From CAYRVX01 sp964642165 (lineage in GTDB: Bacteria; Planctomycetota; Phycisphaerae; SM23-33), in assembly GCA_964642165.1 (NCBI GenBank), contig CAZXOC010000058.1, forward strand, positions 1-30,755: 30,755 nt of DNA, read 5' to 3'. The position numbers and the translations under genes are program-made. Shown here one piece after another: positions 8,143 through 16,638 of this stretch; within the stretch, counting starts at the first letter, position 1; the number at the start of each line of letters is the position of its first letter. The notes under the pieces were generated by a model. That model had not been told where the DNA came from and ran no database searches. It saw only the letters and a program-made list of their open reading frames with translations.

Positions 8143-10449
8143 ATGGTTGTGGGAAGGACCTGGCCGGTCGTGACGGTCGCGGCGGCGCTTCTCGCCTCCT
8201 CGGGCGCCGCCGAGGGGGCCGAGAACCTCTTCGCCAACGGGAGCTTCGAGATGGGGCGGGGCGGCTGGAACGCCGACAAGGGCGGCGGGACGGTGGCGTC
8301 GTTCCAGGTGGACGGCAGGGACGCGGTCCTCGGGCGGCACAGCGCGCTGGTCACGGTCGGCAAGGTCGAGGAGTGGGGCGTGCAGTTCGGCCAGCGCATC
8401 CCGGCCGGGAAGCGGGGCAGGACCTACACCTTCGCCGCCGTCGCCAAGGCCGTCGGCAAGGGCGTGGGCCTCGACCTCCAGATCGAGCGTCAGGCCAAGC
8501 CGTGGGACCGCGCCGCCAGGGGCGCGACGGTCCGCCTCGCGCCAGGCACGTGGACCGAGCTGCACGTGACGTTCACTGTCGGGAAGGACTTCCCGCAGGG
8601 CTGGTTCGCCTACGTGAGCTGCACGCAGCCGAACTGCACGTTCCGCGTGGATGCGCTGCGGCTGTACGAGGGGAAGCACGTCCCGTACGACAAGCTGAAG
8701 CGCGACCGGCACGCGGCGGCGGGGGTGCGGCTGTTCGACACCGCCCGGTCCGCCGACAAGCCACTCTCGGCCGACGAGCTGGGCGCGAGGACCGGCTGGA
8801 AGCCCGTCGCGCCCGGGACCACCCGGCACGCCTTCGCGGGCGACGCGGTCCTCATGAACGACCGGCTCGCCGTGGCGCTGCGCCGCAAGGGGCACGCGGC
8901 GGAGGTCTACTCGCTCCGGCCCGCGCCGGCCCGACTCCGCGCGCGCCTCTCCCCCGCCGGCGCGGCCGCGCGCGGGATCGCCGTGACCGGGCTCGCCGGG
9001 AACACGCCGGCCGGCGTCGCGCTTGACGCGACCTTCGCGGCCGACGGCACGGCGTGGGGGCTGGGGCTGAAACTCGCGATCGGCCAGCCGTTCGTCGAGA
9101 CCCAGCCCCGCGGCGGCGCCGGCGCCCTGCGCGTCGAGGCGCCCTGCCGCTTCGTCATCCTGCCGGACTTCTTCGCCGACGACATCGTCCTCGACGCGAC
9201 GGAGCTGCCGGGAGCCAAGGCCGAACTGCCCGCCGACCACCTCCTGCTTCACCTGGCCGACGACCGCGACGCCATCGTGGCGGCCGTGCGGGACAAGCCC
9301 GAACGCGACGTCCGCCTCACGCTGACGGGCAAGGGCCCGGACCGCCGCGCCCGCTCCACCGAGGTCCCGTTCGGCAGGGATGGCAAGGTCCACATCGCCG
9401 TGCTGTCGGGCGAGGGCATCTGGCACGCCCACGACGTGGCCGCCGCGGACCGCGACCGCGTGCTGGCGCTGGACTGGGCCCAGCCGTTCGCCGCCGCGTG
9501 GCGCTGCGACTGGCGCCGCCACGACGGGCTGACCGACAGTTGGGAGATGATCCTCCAGCAGCCGGACGGACGGTTCCGCAAGCACTCGCCGGCCGGGTCG
9601 ACAAGCACGCTGCCGCCCAACCGCAAGCGATGGACGACCGTCCTGGGCTCGTTCCCCTACCCGTGCTGGATCGACCGGGGCGGGCGCGGGCACCTCCAGC
9701 CGCTGCGGCGCGGGCTTCGGTTCGAGGGTCCGGCCGTCGTCTATCCCATCGGGCGCGCCGGGACGCGGACGCCGCTGGACGCCTTCACCGTCGTGGACGT
9801 GGTCCGCGCGACGCTCGGCGTCGGGCCGTGCGAGTACGTGCTGGACGTGGAGGGCCAGCGCAGCCGGTCCCACGGCCGGGCCACCTGCTCCACCCGCGAC
9901 ACGCTCAACCCGATCTACAAGGCCGGGCGCCAACGGGCCCAGGGGGCGAAGATCGACCAGACGCTGAAGGAGGTGATCGTCTTCATCCGGTTCATTCGCG
10001 GGCGGATCGAGCAGTACGTGGCCTTCGGGCACAAGATCCGCGGGTACTTCGACGAGCAGCGGAAGGCCCATCCGGAGTTGACCCGGCAGCTCGATGAGCT
10101 CGACGCGTTGGCGAGGCGGATCGATGCGCGCTTCGCCGCCCGGGAGCACAAGATCAAGACCCCCGCCTACGCGGAGAAGCTCACTGACGAGTTCCGACGC
10201 ACGCTGATGAACTACGAGGGCCCGGACGCCTACCCGAAGTGCCGCCGCTTCACCACGGCGTGGGTCGAGATCGGCAGCAACCAGGACGAGCTGGTGGGCG
10301 AGTGCCGCTGGGCGGTCAAGATGCTCCGCCAGCGAGCGGCCCTGCTGGCGGCGACCGAGCCGCGCCTCAGCGCCGTCGCGCGGGAGATCCGCCGCCGCAG
10401 CCAGCGGGTCCTCCGCAGCCCCGCCGGCCACGAGGGCGCAAGCCACTGA
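8143..10449 (+). CDS. Secreted protein with CBM-like N-domain, paralogue B
   Basis: 768 residues. AAGGAG ends 6 nt before the ATG, which immediately follows the previous stop. After a Sec signal, ENLFANGSFEMGRGGWN (about 27-43) opens a jelly-roll module of the CBM4/9 type that runs to about 185 (FRVDALRLYEG). From residue 195 (VRLFDTARS) it matches paralogue A block for block: HAFAGDAVLMNDRLAVALRRKG, LPDFFADDIVLDA, GIWHAHDVAAAD, LDWAQPFAAAWRCDW, VVYPIGRAG and GPCEYVLDVEG. The C-terminal 190 residues are helical and charged, as in A, with coiled-coil-like stretches. The added carbohydrate-binding module suggests that the shared core acts on, or binds, a glycan. No known catalytic signature is visible. 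It is 5 bp from the next gene. Confidence 0.84.
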   Translation: MVVGRTWPVVTVAAALLASSGAAEGAENLFANGSFEMGRGGWNADKGGGTVASFQVDGRDAVLGRHSALVTVGKVEEWGVQFGQRIPAGKRGRTYTFAAVAKAVGKGVGLDLQIERQAKPWDRAARGATVRLAPGTWTELHVTFTVGKDFPQGWFAYVSCTQPNCTFRVDALRLYEGKHVPYDKLKRDRHAAAGVRLFDTARSADKPLSADELGARTGWKPVAPGTTRHAFAGDAVLMNDRLAVALRRKGHAAEVYSLRPAPARLRARLSPAGAAARGIAVTGLAGNTPAGVALDATFAADGTAWGLGLKLAIGQPFVETQPRGGAGALRVEAPCRFVILPDFFADDIVLDATELPGAKAELPADHLLLHLADDRDAIVAAVRDKPERDVRLTLTGKGPDRRARSTEVPFGRDGKVHIAVLSGEGIWHAHDVAAADRDRVLALDWAQPFAAAWRCDWRRHDGLTDSWEMILQQPDGRFRKHSPAGSTSTLPPNRKRWTTVLGSFPYPCWIDRGGRGHLQPLRRGLRFEGPAVVYPIGRAGTRTPLDAFTVVDVVRATLGVGPCEYVLDVEGQRSRSHGRATCSTRDTLNPIYKAGRQRAQGAKIDQTLKEVIVFIRFIRGRIEQYVAFGHKIRGYFDEQRKAHPELTRQLDELDALARRIDARFAAREHKIKTPAYAEKLTDEFRRTLMNYEGPDAYPKCRRFTTAWVEIGSNQDELVGECRWAVKMLRQRAALLAATEPRLSAVAREIRRRSQRVLRSPAGHEGASH

Positions 10450-10454
10450 CCCCG

Positions 10455-11336
10455 ATGGGCTATCCCGACCACCATCATGGGCGACCCGCGCTCGGCGCGG
10501 TGCTGGGCGCGTGTGTCGCAGCGGCCCTGATCGCCTCCGGCTGCCGCAAGACCTCCGCCCCACCGCGCGGCGGCGAGACGAGGCGCCCGACGACCATCGT
10601 TACGCCGTCCGGCATCGAGATGGTGCTCCTGCCCGCCGGGGAGTTCCTCATGGGCGACGACGCCGGCGAGGACGACGAGAAACCCGCCCGCCGGGGCCGC
10701 GTCGGCGCGTTCCTCATCGACCGCACGGAGGTCACGCAGAAGGCCTACCAGGCCCTCACCGGCCGCAACCCGTCCAAGTTCAAGGACCCCAACCGCCCCG
10801 TCGAACGACTCAGTTGGGTCTCGGCCGTGAAGTTCTGCAACCTCCGCTCCCTTCGCGAGGGCTTCGCGCCCTGCTACGACCCGCGGACGCTGGCGTGCCG
10901 CTTCGACGCCAACGGCTACCGCCTGCCCACGGAGGCCGAATGGGAGTACGCCTGCCGCGCCGGGACGACGACGCGCTACGGCTTCGGCGCCGATCCGGCC
11001 GGGCTGCGCGGCTGCGCGTGGCACAAGGCCAACGCCGGCGGGCGCACGCACGCGGTGGCCGGGAGGAAGCCCAACGCCTGGGGCCTGTACGACATGCACG
11101 GCAACGTGGCGGAGTGGTGCCAGGATTTCTACGACGAGGCGTACTACGCCTCGGCCCCGGCGGCGGACCGGCGCGGGCCGGCGAGCGGCGAGGAGCGCGT
11201 CCTGCGCGGCGGGAGCTGGCGCAGCGCGGCCGACGCCTGCCGCTCCGCCGCCCGCAGCAGCGAGGAGCCCGCGTTCGTCGACGCGTGCTTCGGCTCGGAG
11301 GCGTACGGGTTTCGCTGCGTGCGGAGGGCGCCCTGA
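10455..11336 (+). CDS. SUMF1/FGE-fold lipoprotein, copy 2
   Basis: 293 residues. The ATG 5 bp after the previous stop is chosen because it yields a signal peptide with a lipobox-like ASGC (Cys at about 32). The FGE-type domain has MVLLPAGEFLMGDD, FLIDRTEVTQKAYQ, YRLPTEAEWEYACRAGT, NAWGLYDMHGNVAEWCQDF, VLRGGSWRS and YGFRCVRR. As in copy 1, the first of the two copper-binding Cys positions is Ser (Ser257) and the second is Cys262. Oxygen-dependent formylglycine formation is therefore unlikely, though family members without the pair have other roles. Copies 1 and 2 share FKDPNRPVE and the second half closely, which indicates duplication. It is the last gene of the plus-strand run begun at 821; about 120 bp follow before the DUF1080 gene. 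Confidence 0.88.
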   Translation: MGYPDHHHGRPALGAVLGACVAAALIASGCRKTSAPPRGGETRRPTTIVTPSGIEMVLLPAGEFLMGDDAGEDDEKPARRGRVGAFLIDRTEVTQKAYQALTGRNPSKFKDPNRPVERLSWVSAVKFCNLRSLREGFAPCYDPRTLACRFDANGYRLPTEAEWEYACRAGTTTRYGFGADPAGLRGCAWHKANAGGRTHAVAGRKPNAWGLYDMHGNVAEWCQDFYDEAYYASAPAADRRGPASGEERVLRGGSWRSAADACRSAARSSEEPAFVDACFGSEAYGFRCVRRAP

Positions 11337-11381
11337 GCGCGGGTGGATCGGGGGCGATGGACCCAGGGATTTCTTGCACCG

Positions 11382-11397
11382 CCCGCATCGCTGCGGG
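11382..11397 (+). terminator. Small hairpin after the eight-gene run
   Basis: CCCGCA, a TCGC loop and TGCGGG form a 6-bp perfect stem, followed by AGATTGTT. It lies 45 bp after the second SUMF1 stop and 62 bp before the DUF1080 start. It could act as a weak terminator. The rest of 11337-11458 shows no convincing promoter. Confidence 0.25.
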
Positions 11398-11458
11398 AGA
11401 TTGTTACAGGAAGAGAAGGTCGATGTCGCGTAACCCTTTTGGATCGAGAGGTGAGAGC

Positions 11459-12796
11459 ATGCTCAAGAAGATGGTTTGTCTGGCAGCCATTGGGGCCGTG
11501 GTCGGCCTGGCCGCCCCGGCGTGGTGTGAGGACAAGGCCGCCGCGGAGGAAGGCTTCGAGAGCCTCTTCAACGGCAAGGACCTGACCGGGTGGGACGGCC
11601 ACGCCGACCTGTGGGCGGTCCGCAACGGCGTGATCCGCGGCGAGACGACGCCGCAGAAACGTGCCCCCGGCAACACGTTCCTCGTCTGGAAGGGCGGGAA
11701 GCTCAAGGACTTCGTCCTGCGGCTGAAGTTCCGCGTGGGCAATGCCAACAACTCCGGCGTGCAGTTCCGGAGCATCCACCTGCCGGCCAGGCCCAACTCC
11801 AAGAACCGCTGGGTCGTCAAGGGCTACCAGGCCGAAGTGCAGGAGAAGCCCGGGAAGGTCGGTTTCCTGTACGACGAGAGCCGGCGCGGCTGGCTGGTCA
11901 ACGTCGGCGACATCATGGAGGTCAACGTCGGCGAGGACGGCAAGATCAAGAAGGAGGTCGTCGGCAAGATCTCCGACGCCAAGAAGCTCATCGAGGCCGG
12001 CTACTACAAGAGCAACAAAGACCCCGAGGCCTGGAACGAGTACGAGATGACCTGCCGGGGCAACCACATCCTGATGAAGCTCAACGGCTACCAGACCGTC
12101 GAGCTGATCGACAACGACAAGAAGAACCGTACGCTGGAAGGCATCCTGGCCCTCCAGATCCACGGCGGCAGCCCCATGTGGGTCGAGTTCAAGGACATCC
12201 GCGTCCAACGCCTCAAGGAGAACTACGGCGAGGCGTTCCGCCTGTTCAACGGCAAGGACCTCGCCGGGTGGACGGTTCCCTTCGACAACTGCAAGGACAC
12301 CTTCTCCGCCGAGGACGGCAAGCTGTGCATCACCGGCCGCCCGGGCGGGTACATCCGTACGGAGAAGGACTTCACGAACTACGTCCTGCGGCTCCAGGTA
12401 CGCCACCTGAAGCGGTGCAACAACGGCGTGCTCTTGCGGATGGTGGGCAAGGACAAGGTCTGGCCGCGGTCGATCGAGTGCCAGGGCGCCAAGGACAACC
12501 TGGGCGACATCTGGAACATCGACAACTTCCCGATGAAGGCGGCCGCCGACCGCACGCGGGGGCGCCACACGCGCAAGGCCCACCCCTCGAACGAGAAGCC
12601 CGTCAAGGAGTGGAACCAGTACGAGCTCTACCTCAACAAGGGCGATCTGAGAATCGTCGTCAACGGCCTGGTGCAGAACACGGCCACCGAGTGCCTGGAA
12701 ACGCCCGGGAAGATCTGCATCCAGTCCGAGGGCGGGCCCGTTGAGTGGCGCAACATCGTGATGATCCCGATCCTCCCCAAGCCGGATGTGAAGTAG
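11459..12796 (+). CDS. Secreted two-domain DUF1080 (3-keto-disaccharide hydrolase-type) protein
   Basis: 445 residues. The start with MLKKMVCLAAIGAVVGLAAPAWC gives a normal Sec signal, and GAGGTGAG lies just upstream. An in-frame ATG at 11423 would add MSRNPFGSRGES and also has a purine-rich leader, so it remains possible. Two concanavalin-like DUF1080 domains follow: SLFNGKDLTGWDG at about 35 with NNSGVQFRS and GYQAEVQE, and RLFNGKDLAGWTV at about 261 with NNGVLLRM, SIECQGAKDNLGDIW and WNQYELYL. The family is annotated as 3-keto-disaccharide hydrolase or as a general glucan-binding fold, and is much expanded in planctomycetes. It probably acts on oligosaccharides outside the cytoplasm, possibly with an oxidoreductase such as the Tat-exported one at 28311 (inference). 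A hairpin follows the stop. Confidence 0.9.
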   Translation: MLKKMVCLAAIGAVVGLAAPAWCEDKAAAEEGFESLFNGKDLTGWDGHADLWAVRNGVIRGETTPQKRAPGNTFLVWKGGKLKDFVLRLKFRVGNANNSGVQFRSIHLPARPNSKNRWVVKGYQAEVQEKPGKVGFLYDESRRGWLVNVGDIMEVNVGEDGKIKKEVVGKISDAKKLIEAGYYKSNKDPEAWNEYEMTCRGNHILMKLNGYQTVELIDNDKKNRTLEGILALQIHGGSPMWVEFKDIRVQRLKENYGEAFRLFNGKDLAGWTVPFDNCKDTFSAEDGKLCITGRPGGYIRTEKDFTNYVLRLQVRHLKRCNNGVLLRMVGKDKVWPRSIECQGAKDNLGDIWNIDNFPMKAAADRTRGRHTRKAHPSNEKPVKEWNQYELYLNKGDLRIVVNGLVQNTATECLETPGKICIQSEGGPVEWRNIVMIPILPKPDVK

Positions 12797-12808
12797 ACCC
12801 CAGGCCGC

Positions 12809-12852
12809 GGGCAAGGCGAGGCGGTCCCCCGGGGCCGCCTCTTCTCTTGCCC
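12809..12852 (+). terminator. Long hairpin between the DUF1080 and PL26-like genes
   Basis: An inner stem pairs GAGGCGG (12818-12824) with CCGCCTC (12835-12841), extended by about 3 more pairs around a 4-nt loop, and is followed by TTCTCTT. An outer stem pairs GGGCAAG (12809-12815) with CTTGCCC (12846-12852) across a small internal loop. It starts 12 bp after the DUF1080 stop. The remaining 26 bp before the next ATG leave little room for a new promoter, so it may act as a partial terminator or intercistronic attenuator, not a full stop. Confidence 0.55.
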
Positions 12853-12878
12853 TCGCGGCGGACGGAAAGGCCGCCACC

Positions 12879-15800
12879 ATGCCGAACTCCCTCCGCCGGC
12901 TGGGCGCCGTCGCGGCGCTGCTGTTCCTGGCCGCCGCCGGCCGGGCCGACCGCGTGCCGCTTCGCGGCTGCTTCCCACCCCGCGCCGGCGGCGCGGCCGT
13001 CCCGGTCTGCGGGGGCATCCCGCTGCCCAAGGGAGCCATCCGCTCGGCCCAGAACGTCCGCCTGCTCGCCGCGGACGGGCGCGAAGTCGACGCCCAGGTG
13101 ACGGCGATCGCCTGGTGGCCGGACCGCAGCGCCAAGTGGGTCCTCGTCGACGCGGTCCTGCGCCCCCGCGACGCCGGATCGCTGACCCTGGAGTACGGCC
13201 CGCGGGTCCGGCGCTCGCCGCCCGCCGAGGCCATCCGGGCCGAGGCCTTCGCCCCCGGCGTGCGCATCGGCGGCGGCGGCGTCCGCGCCGCCGTCCGCCG
13301 CGACGGCGCCGTCCTGCAAGCCTGTGAGCTGGGCGCCCGGACGCTCGTGGGCGAGGGAGCCCCGGCACGCCTGGTCGTTCGCACGCTGCGCACGGGCGCC
13401 CCCAGCGGGGCGGCGCTGCCGACGCACACATTCGTCTGCCGCGACCCCAACGCCGTGCTCGACACCGGCCGGGCAAAGATCGAGGAGCTGGCCATCGAGT
13501 CGCCCGGCCCGATCCGCGCGACCGTCCGCCTTCGCGGGCACGTCCTGCTGCCGCACTTCGGGCGGACGCTGCCGGAGGAGGTCCGCCGGCGCGAGCCCGC
13601 CGGACGCATGCCCTTCACCCTGCGCTGGAGCTTCTACCGCAACTGCCCCGTGATCGTCGGGCAGCACCAAGTCGTCTTCTCCGGCGAGCCGGATCGCGAC
13701 TTCCTCGCCCGCTGGGCGATCGAGCTTCCCGGCCAAGCCGGGCCGCGCGGGCGCGCGGTCCTCGAGCCCGGCGTCGAGCTGGACCTCGCCGGCGGCAGGA
13801 CGTCAATCGCCCGCCGGCAAACGCGCTTGTGCTGGGCACCGACCAAGACCGGCTTCGCCCTCCTCCGCCGGGGCTGGGAGAACCGCCCGTGCGCGGTCAC
13901 GCACGGCGGCGGCTCGGCCTTCCTCGACTTCTGGCCCCGCGCGGCGGGCGTGTGGGACCTGCGGCGCTACGCCCGCGAGTGGGCCTGTGGCGAGAGCGGC
14001 AACACCCGCGACGCCGCCGCGATGCTCCGCTACGCCCAGTGGGCGGCGCGCGGACTCGCCAAGAGCCACGACTTTGTCCTCTACGCCGGCGGCGCCGACG
14101 GGCTCGACGGACCCGAGCCGGCCATCGTCCGGTCCCTCGCCGCACCGGCGCTGCTCGTGGCCCCGCCGGCGTGGTACGCCTCGACGGGCGCGCTCGGGCC
14201 GTTCGCGCGGGAGCAGGCGGACGGCGCCTTCGCCGCGCTCGACGCGCTCACCCGCCGGCGCATCGACTACGGCCTGTACTGCCAGGACCTCTTCCGCTGG
14301 CACGGCAAGCTCGCCTACGGCTTCTGGCAGACGCGCTTCGGGCAGGTGCACCGCACGGACCGCTGGGAGCGGGACTACGGCCGCTGGGGATGGTCGCTCA
14401 ACGACGGCGCGGGGCGCATCGGCCACGCCCTGATGCTCCAGTTCCTCCGCACGCTGGATGCCCGGTACCTCGAGGCCGGCCGGGCCTTCTGCCGCGCGAA
14501 CTACGACACCGCCATGGTCCACACCGCCCAGCACCTGGAGAACGCCCGCTCCTGGTGGACGGTCCGCGGCTGCACGCACCGGCACAACGTTCAGCCGTTC
14601 GGCTGCCCGTACATCGGCATGCGCGGCAGCAACCCGCAGGGCCAGCGGATTCTGCACCTGCTGACCGGCGACGGCGTGACCGCCGACGGGCTCGAGGTCG
14701 TCGCCGACGCCTGCTACCACTACGCCACGGACCAGCGGTGGCGCCTGGGCGTCAGCGGCGGCAGCGACGGGCAGGGCTCCGCCGCCTGCGCCATGCTCTG
14801 GAAGTACGAGACCACCGGCGAGGAGAGGTACCTCACCGCCTGCCAGGCGATCCTAGACCGCAGCGGGCTCGTGCCGCCCGACGACGCCGCGCGCCTCGGC
14901 TACGGGCCGGACTTCGGCCTGTTCCACGCCGCCGCCGAGCTCGCCGAGCTGACGGGCGACGACGCGCTCCGCCGGCGCGTGGTGCAGGTGGCACGGCTCG
15001 GCCTGAAGAGCAAGAAGCCCGAGCGCTTCCTCCACGCCATCGCGACGGCGTATCGCTTCACGAAGGACAAGGCGTTCGGCGACGCGCTGAGGGCGGTCCT
15101 GGCCCGGCTGGCGAAGGTCGAGCGGCCCAGCCTGGCGGAGCTGCCCGTGAGGATGTGGCCGGGACACGCCGGCTACCGCACCAACGAGCTGCGGGCCAAC
15201 GTGATTCGGGACTACCCGTACGCCATCGGCGCGCTGGAGGCCCCGGCGCCGCCGGGCGCCTGGCCGGCGCCCGTGGCCCCCGGCGCCCCGACACCCGCGG
15301 CAGCGCCGGCCGACTGGTACCGCCCGGGCGGCCTGCCGAGGCCCTCCGACCGGGCCGCGCCATCCGGGAAGCTCGATGTGACCAAGGCGCCCGGGGGCGG
15401 GTGGCGACTCCGCGCCGGCGAGGCCGCCTGGACCGTCCGCACCGCCGTCTGCGATGCCGTGGACGTCGGCGGGGCCAGACCCCTCGCCGGGCCCATCGTG
15501 CCGTACGTCGCCCTCGCGACGCCCAAGGGCGCCGAGCTGCGTCTCGCCTCGAAGTTCCAGATCCATCCGGGCCGGGCCGAGGAGGTGCGCCTCAGCGAGC
15601 GGGCGCTCACGATCGACGGCAAGGCCGGGCCGGCGAACCTCGCCGTAAGCCTACGACCCGCTGCCGTTGACGGCGCGCCGGGCATGCGCGTGGAGATGAT
15701 CCTCCGCCTGCCGAGGGGGAGCCCCGGCATCGCCTCGTTCGGCCTGCTCGTTCCGCTGCGGCTCGGGACGGACCCGCACGCCATCCAGACAACCGCCCCG

Positions 15801-16550
15801 GGCGCGTTCCGGCTGGAGCGCTGCCGCCTCGACCAGAACGACGAGCGGATCCCCAACTGGCTGACCAGCGAGTACCATTGGGGCCGGGGCGCGGCGCTCT
15901 GGCCGACGTGGCGCGTCGGCGGCATCAGCGTCGGGCCCGGGGCGTTCTACCGCATCTGGCGGGCCAGCCGCGCCGACTGCTCCCCGCTGTTCTGCGACCA
16001 GGGCCCCGGCGCGGCGGCGTGGTTCGACCTGACCGACCGTGGCGCCCGGCCGCGCTGGGGACTGACCGTCCGCCTGCTGCGAAACGGCCAGCCCGCCACG
16101 GACGTCCGCCGCCTCGCCGTCCGCGCCAACCTCCAGACCGGCCTCGTCGAGGTGCAGTTCCACGATGCCGCCGCCGAGCCGCTGGTCATGAAGCAGGGCC
16201 AGGCCCTCGTCATCGGTGCGGCCGACCTGGTCTTCCACGATGGCTGGCGCCCGCCGCTGTCGAAACCGGAACTGACGCCGCCGCAGTACGAGCGTTTCCT
16301 CGACGACCTGGACTACGGCGGGAACTACGGCCTGCTCGCACTGCGGTACCGGCTGTCGGCGACGCACATGGTCCGCGGCCGGGCGTGGGCCGAGAAGGTC
16401 CGCGACCTCGGCATCGAGCCGCGGGAGATCCTCTACGGCATGATGTGGCGGGACGGCCTGGCCAAGCACTGCCGGCGGATCGGCGTGACGTTCGACGCGA
16501 ACGACCTGGAGGGCACGGTGCGGCGTGTGATCCGGCACTACCGCCGGTGA
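12879..16550 (+). CDS. Very large secreted PL26/YetA-like (exo-rhamnogalacturonan lyase family) protein
   Basis: 1223 residues, start supported by GGAAAGG 8 nt upstream. After a signal (about 1-23) comes the N-terminal barrel typical of the PcRGLX/YetA family: VPVCGGIPLPKGAI, NVRLLAADGREVDAQV and WWPDRSAKWVLVD (79-91). The middle is an alpha-toroid-like catalytic region with YGRWGWSLNDGAGRIGHAL, HRHNVQPFGCPYIGMRGSNP (about 568-587) and a helical repeat to about 790. PL26-type proteins are usually about 900 residues. Here a Pro/Ala linker (about 788-815) leads to a further beta-rich domain of about 390 residues, with WLTSEYHWGRGAALWPTWRVG and a terminal helical tail that I cannot place. Likely role: cleavage of a rhamnogalacturonan- or uronate-containing polymer outside the cytoplasm. 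The family call rests on the N-terminal pattern; the substrate is inferred. Confidence 0.75.
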   Translation: MPNSLRRLGAVAALLFLAAAGRADRVPLRGCFPPRAGGAAVPVCGGIPLPKGAIRSAQNVRLLAADGREVDAQVTAIAWWPDRSAKWVLVDAVLRPRDAGSLTLEYGPRVRRSPPAEAIRAEAFAPGVRIGGGGVRAAVRRDGAVLQACELGARTLVGEGAPARLVVRTLRTGAPSGAALPTHTFVCRDPNAVLDTGRAKIEELAIESPGPIRATVRLRGHVLLPHFGRTLPEEVRRREPAGRMPFTLRWSFYRNCPVIVGQHQVVFSGEPDRDFLARWAIELPGQAGPRGRAVLEPGVELDLAGGRTSIARRQTRLCWAPTKTGFALLRRGWENRPCAVTHGGGSAFLDFWPRAAGVWDLRRYAREWACGESGNTRDAAAMLRYAQWAARGLAKSHDFVLYAGGADGLDGPEPAIVRSLAAPALLVAPPAWYASTGALGPFAREQADGAFAALDALTRRRIDYGLYCQDLFRWHGKLAYGFWQTRFGQVHRTDRWERDYGRWGWSLNDGAGRIGHALMLQFLRTLDARYLEAGRAFCRANYDTAMVHTAQHLENARSWWTVRGCTHRHNVQPFGCPYIGMRGSNPQGQRILHLLTGDGVTADGLEVVADACYHYATDQRWRLGVSGGSDGQGSAACAMLWKYETTGEERYLTACQAILDRSGLVPPDDAARLGYGPDFGLFHAAAELAELTGDDALRRRVVQVARLGLKSKKPERFLHAIATAYRFTKDKAFGDALRAVLARLAKVERPSLAELPVRMWPGHAGYRTNELRANVIRDYPYAIGALEAPAPPGAWPAPVAPGAPTPAAAPADWYRPGGLPRPSDRAAPSGKLDVTKAPGGGWRLRAGEAAWTVRTAVCDAVDVGGARPLAGPIVPYVALATPKGAELRLASKFQIHPGRAEEVRLSERALTIDGKAGPANLAVSLRPAAVDGAPGMRVEMILRLPRGSPGIASFGLLVPLRLGTDPHAIQTTAPGAFRLERCRLDQNDERIPNWLTSEYHWGRGAALWPTWRVGGISVGPGAFYRIWRASRADCSPLFCDQGPGAAAWFDLTDRGARPRWGLTVRLLRNGQPATDVRRLAVRANLQTGLVEVQFHDAAAEPLVMKQGQALVIGAADLVFHDGWRPPLSKPELTPPQYERFLDDLDYGGNYGLLALRYRLSATHMVRGRAWAEKVRDLGIEPREILYGMMWRDGLAKHCRRIGVTFDANDLEGTVRRVIRHYRR

Positions 16551-16572
16551 CGCCGGCGCGCCCGCGATGCGC

Positions 16573-16600
16573 TTGCCTTCCCGCCGCGCGGGCCTATCCT
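16573..16600 (+). promoter_or_regulatory. Sigma-70-type promoter for galM
   Basis: TTGCCT, a 16-bp spacer, then TATCCT, ending 38 nt before the galM ATG. Expected transcription start is near 16607, giving a leader of about 32 nt that contains the GAGGAG ribosome binding site. Confidence 0.55.
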
Positions 16601-16638
16601 GGGATCGGCACGATACCGCCCATGAGGAGCACAGCGAG

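Noticed and set aside
5365..10563. A 1732-codon open frame on the minus strand.
   Set aside because: It lies opposite five well-supported plus-strand genes and is made of Arg/Ala/Gly/Pro-rich sequence, the expected shadow of high-GC coding DNA.
16542..16558. Short inverted repeat overlapping the stop of the PL26-like gene.
   Set aside because: The 6-bp CGCCGG/CCGGCG stem is common by chance at this GC content and has no T-tract.
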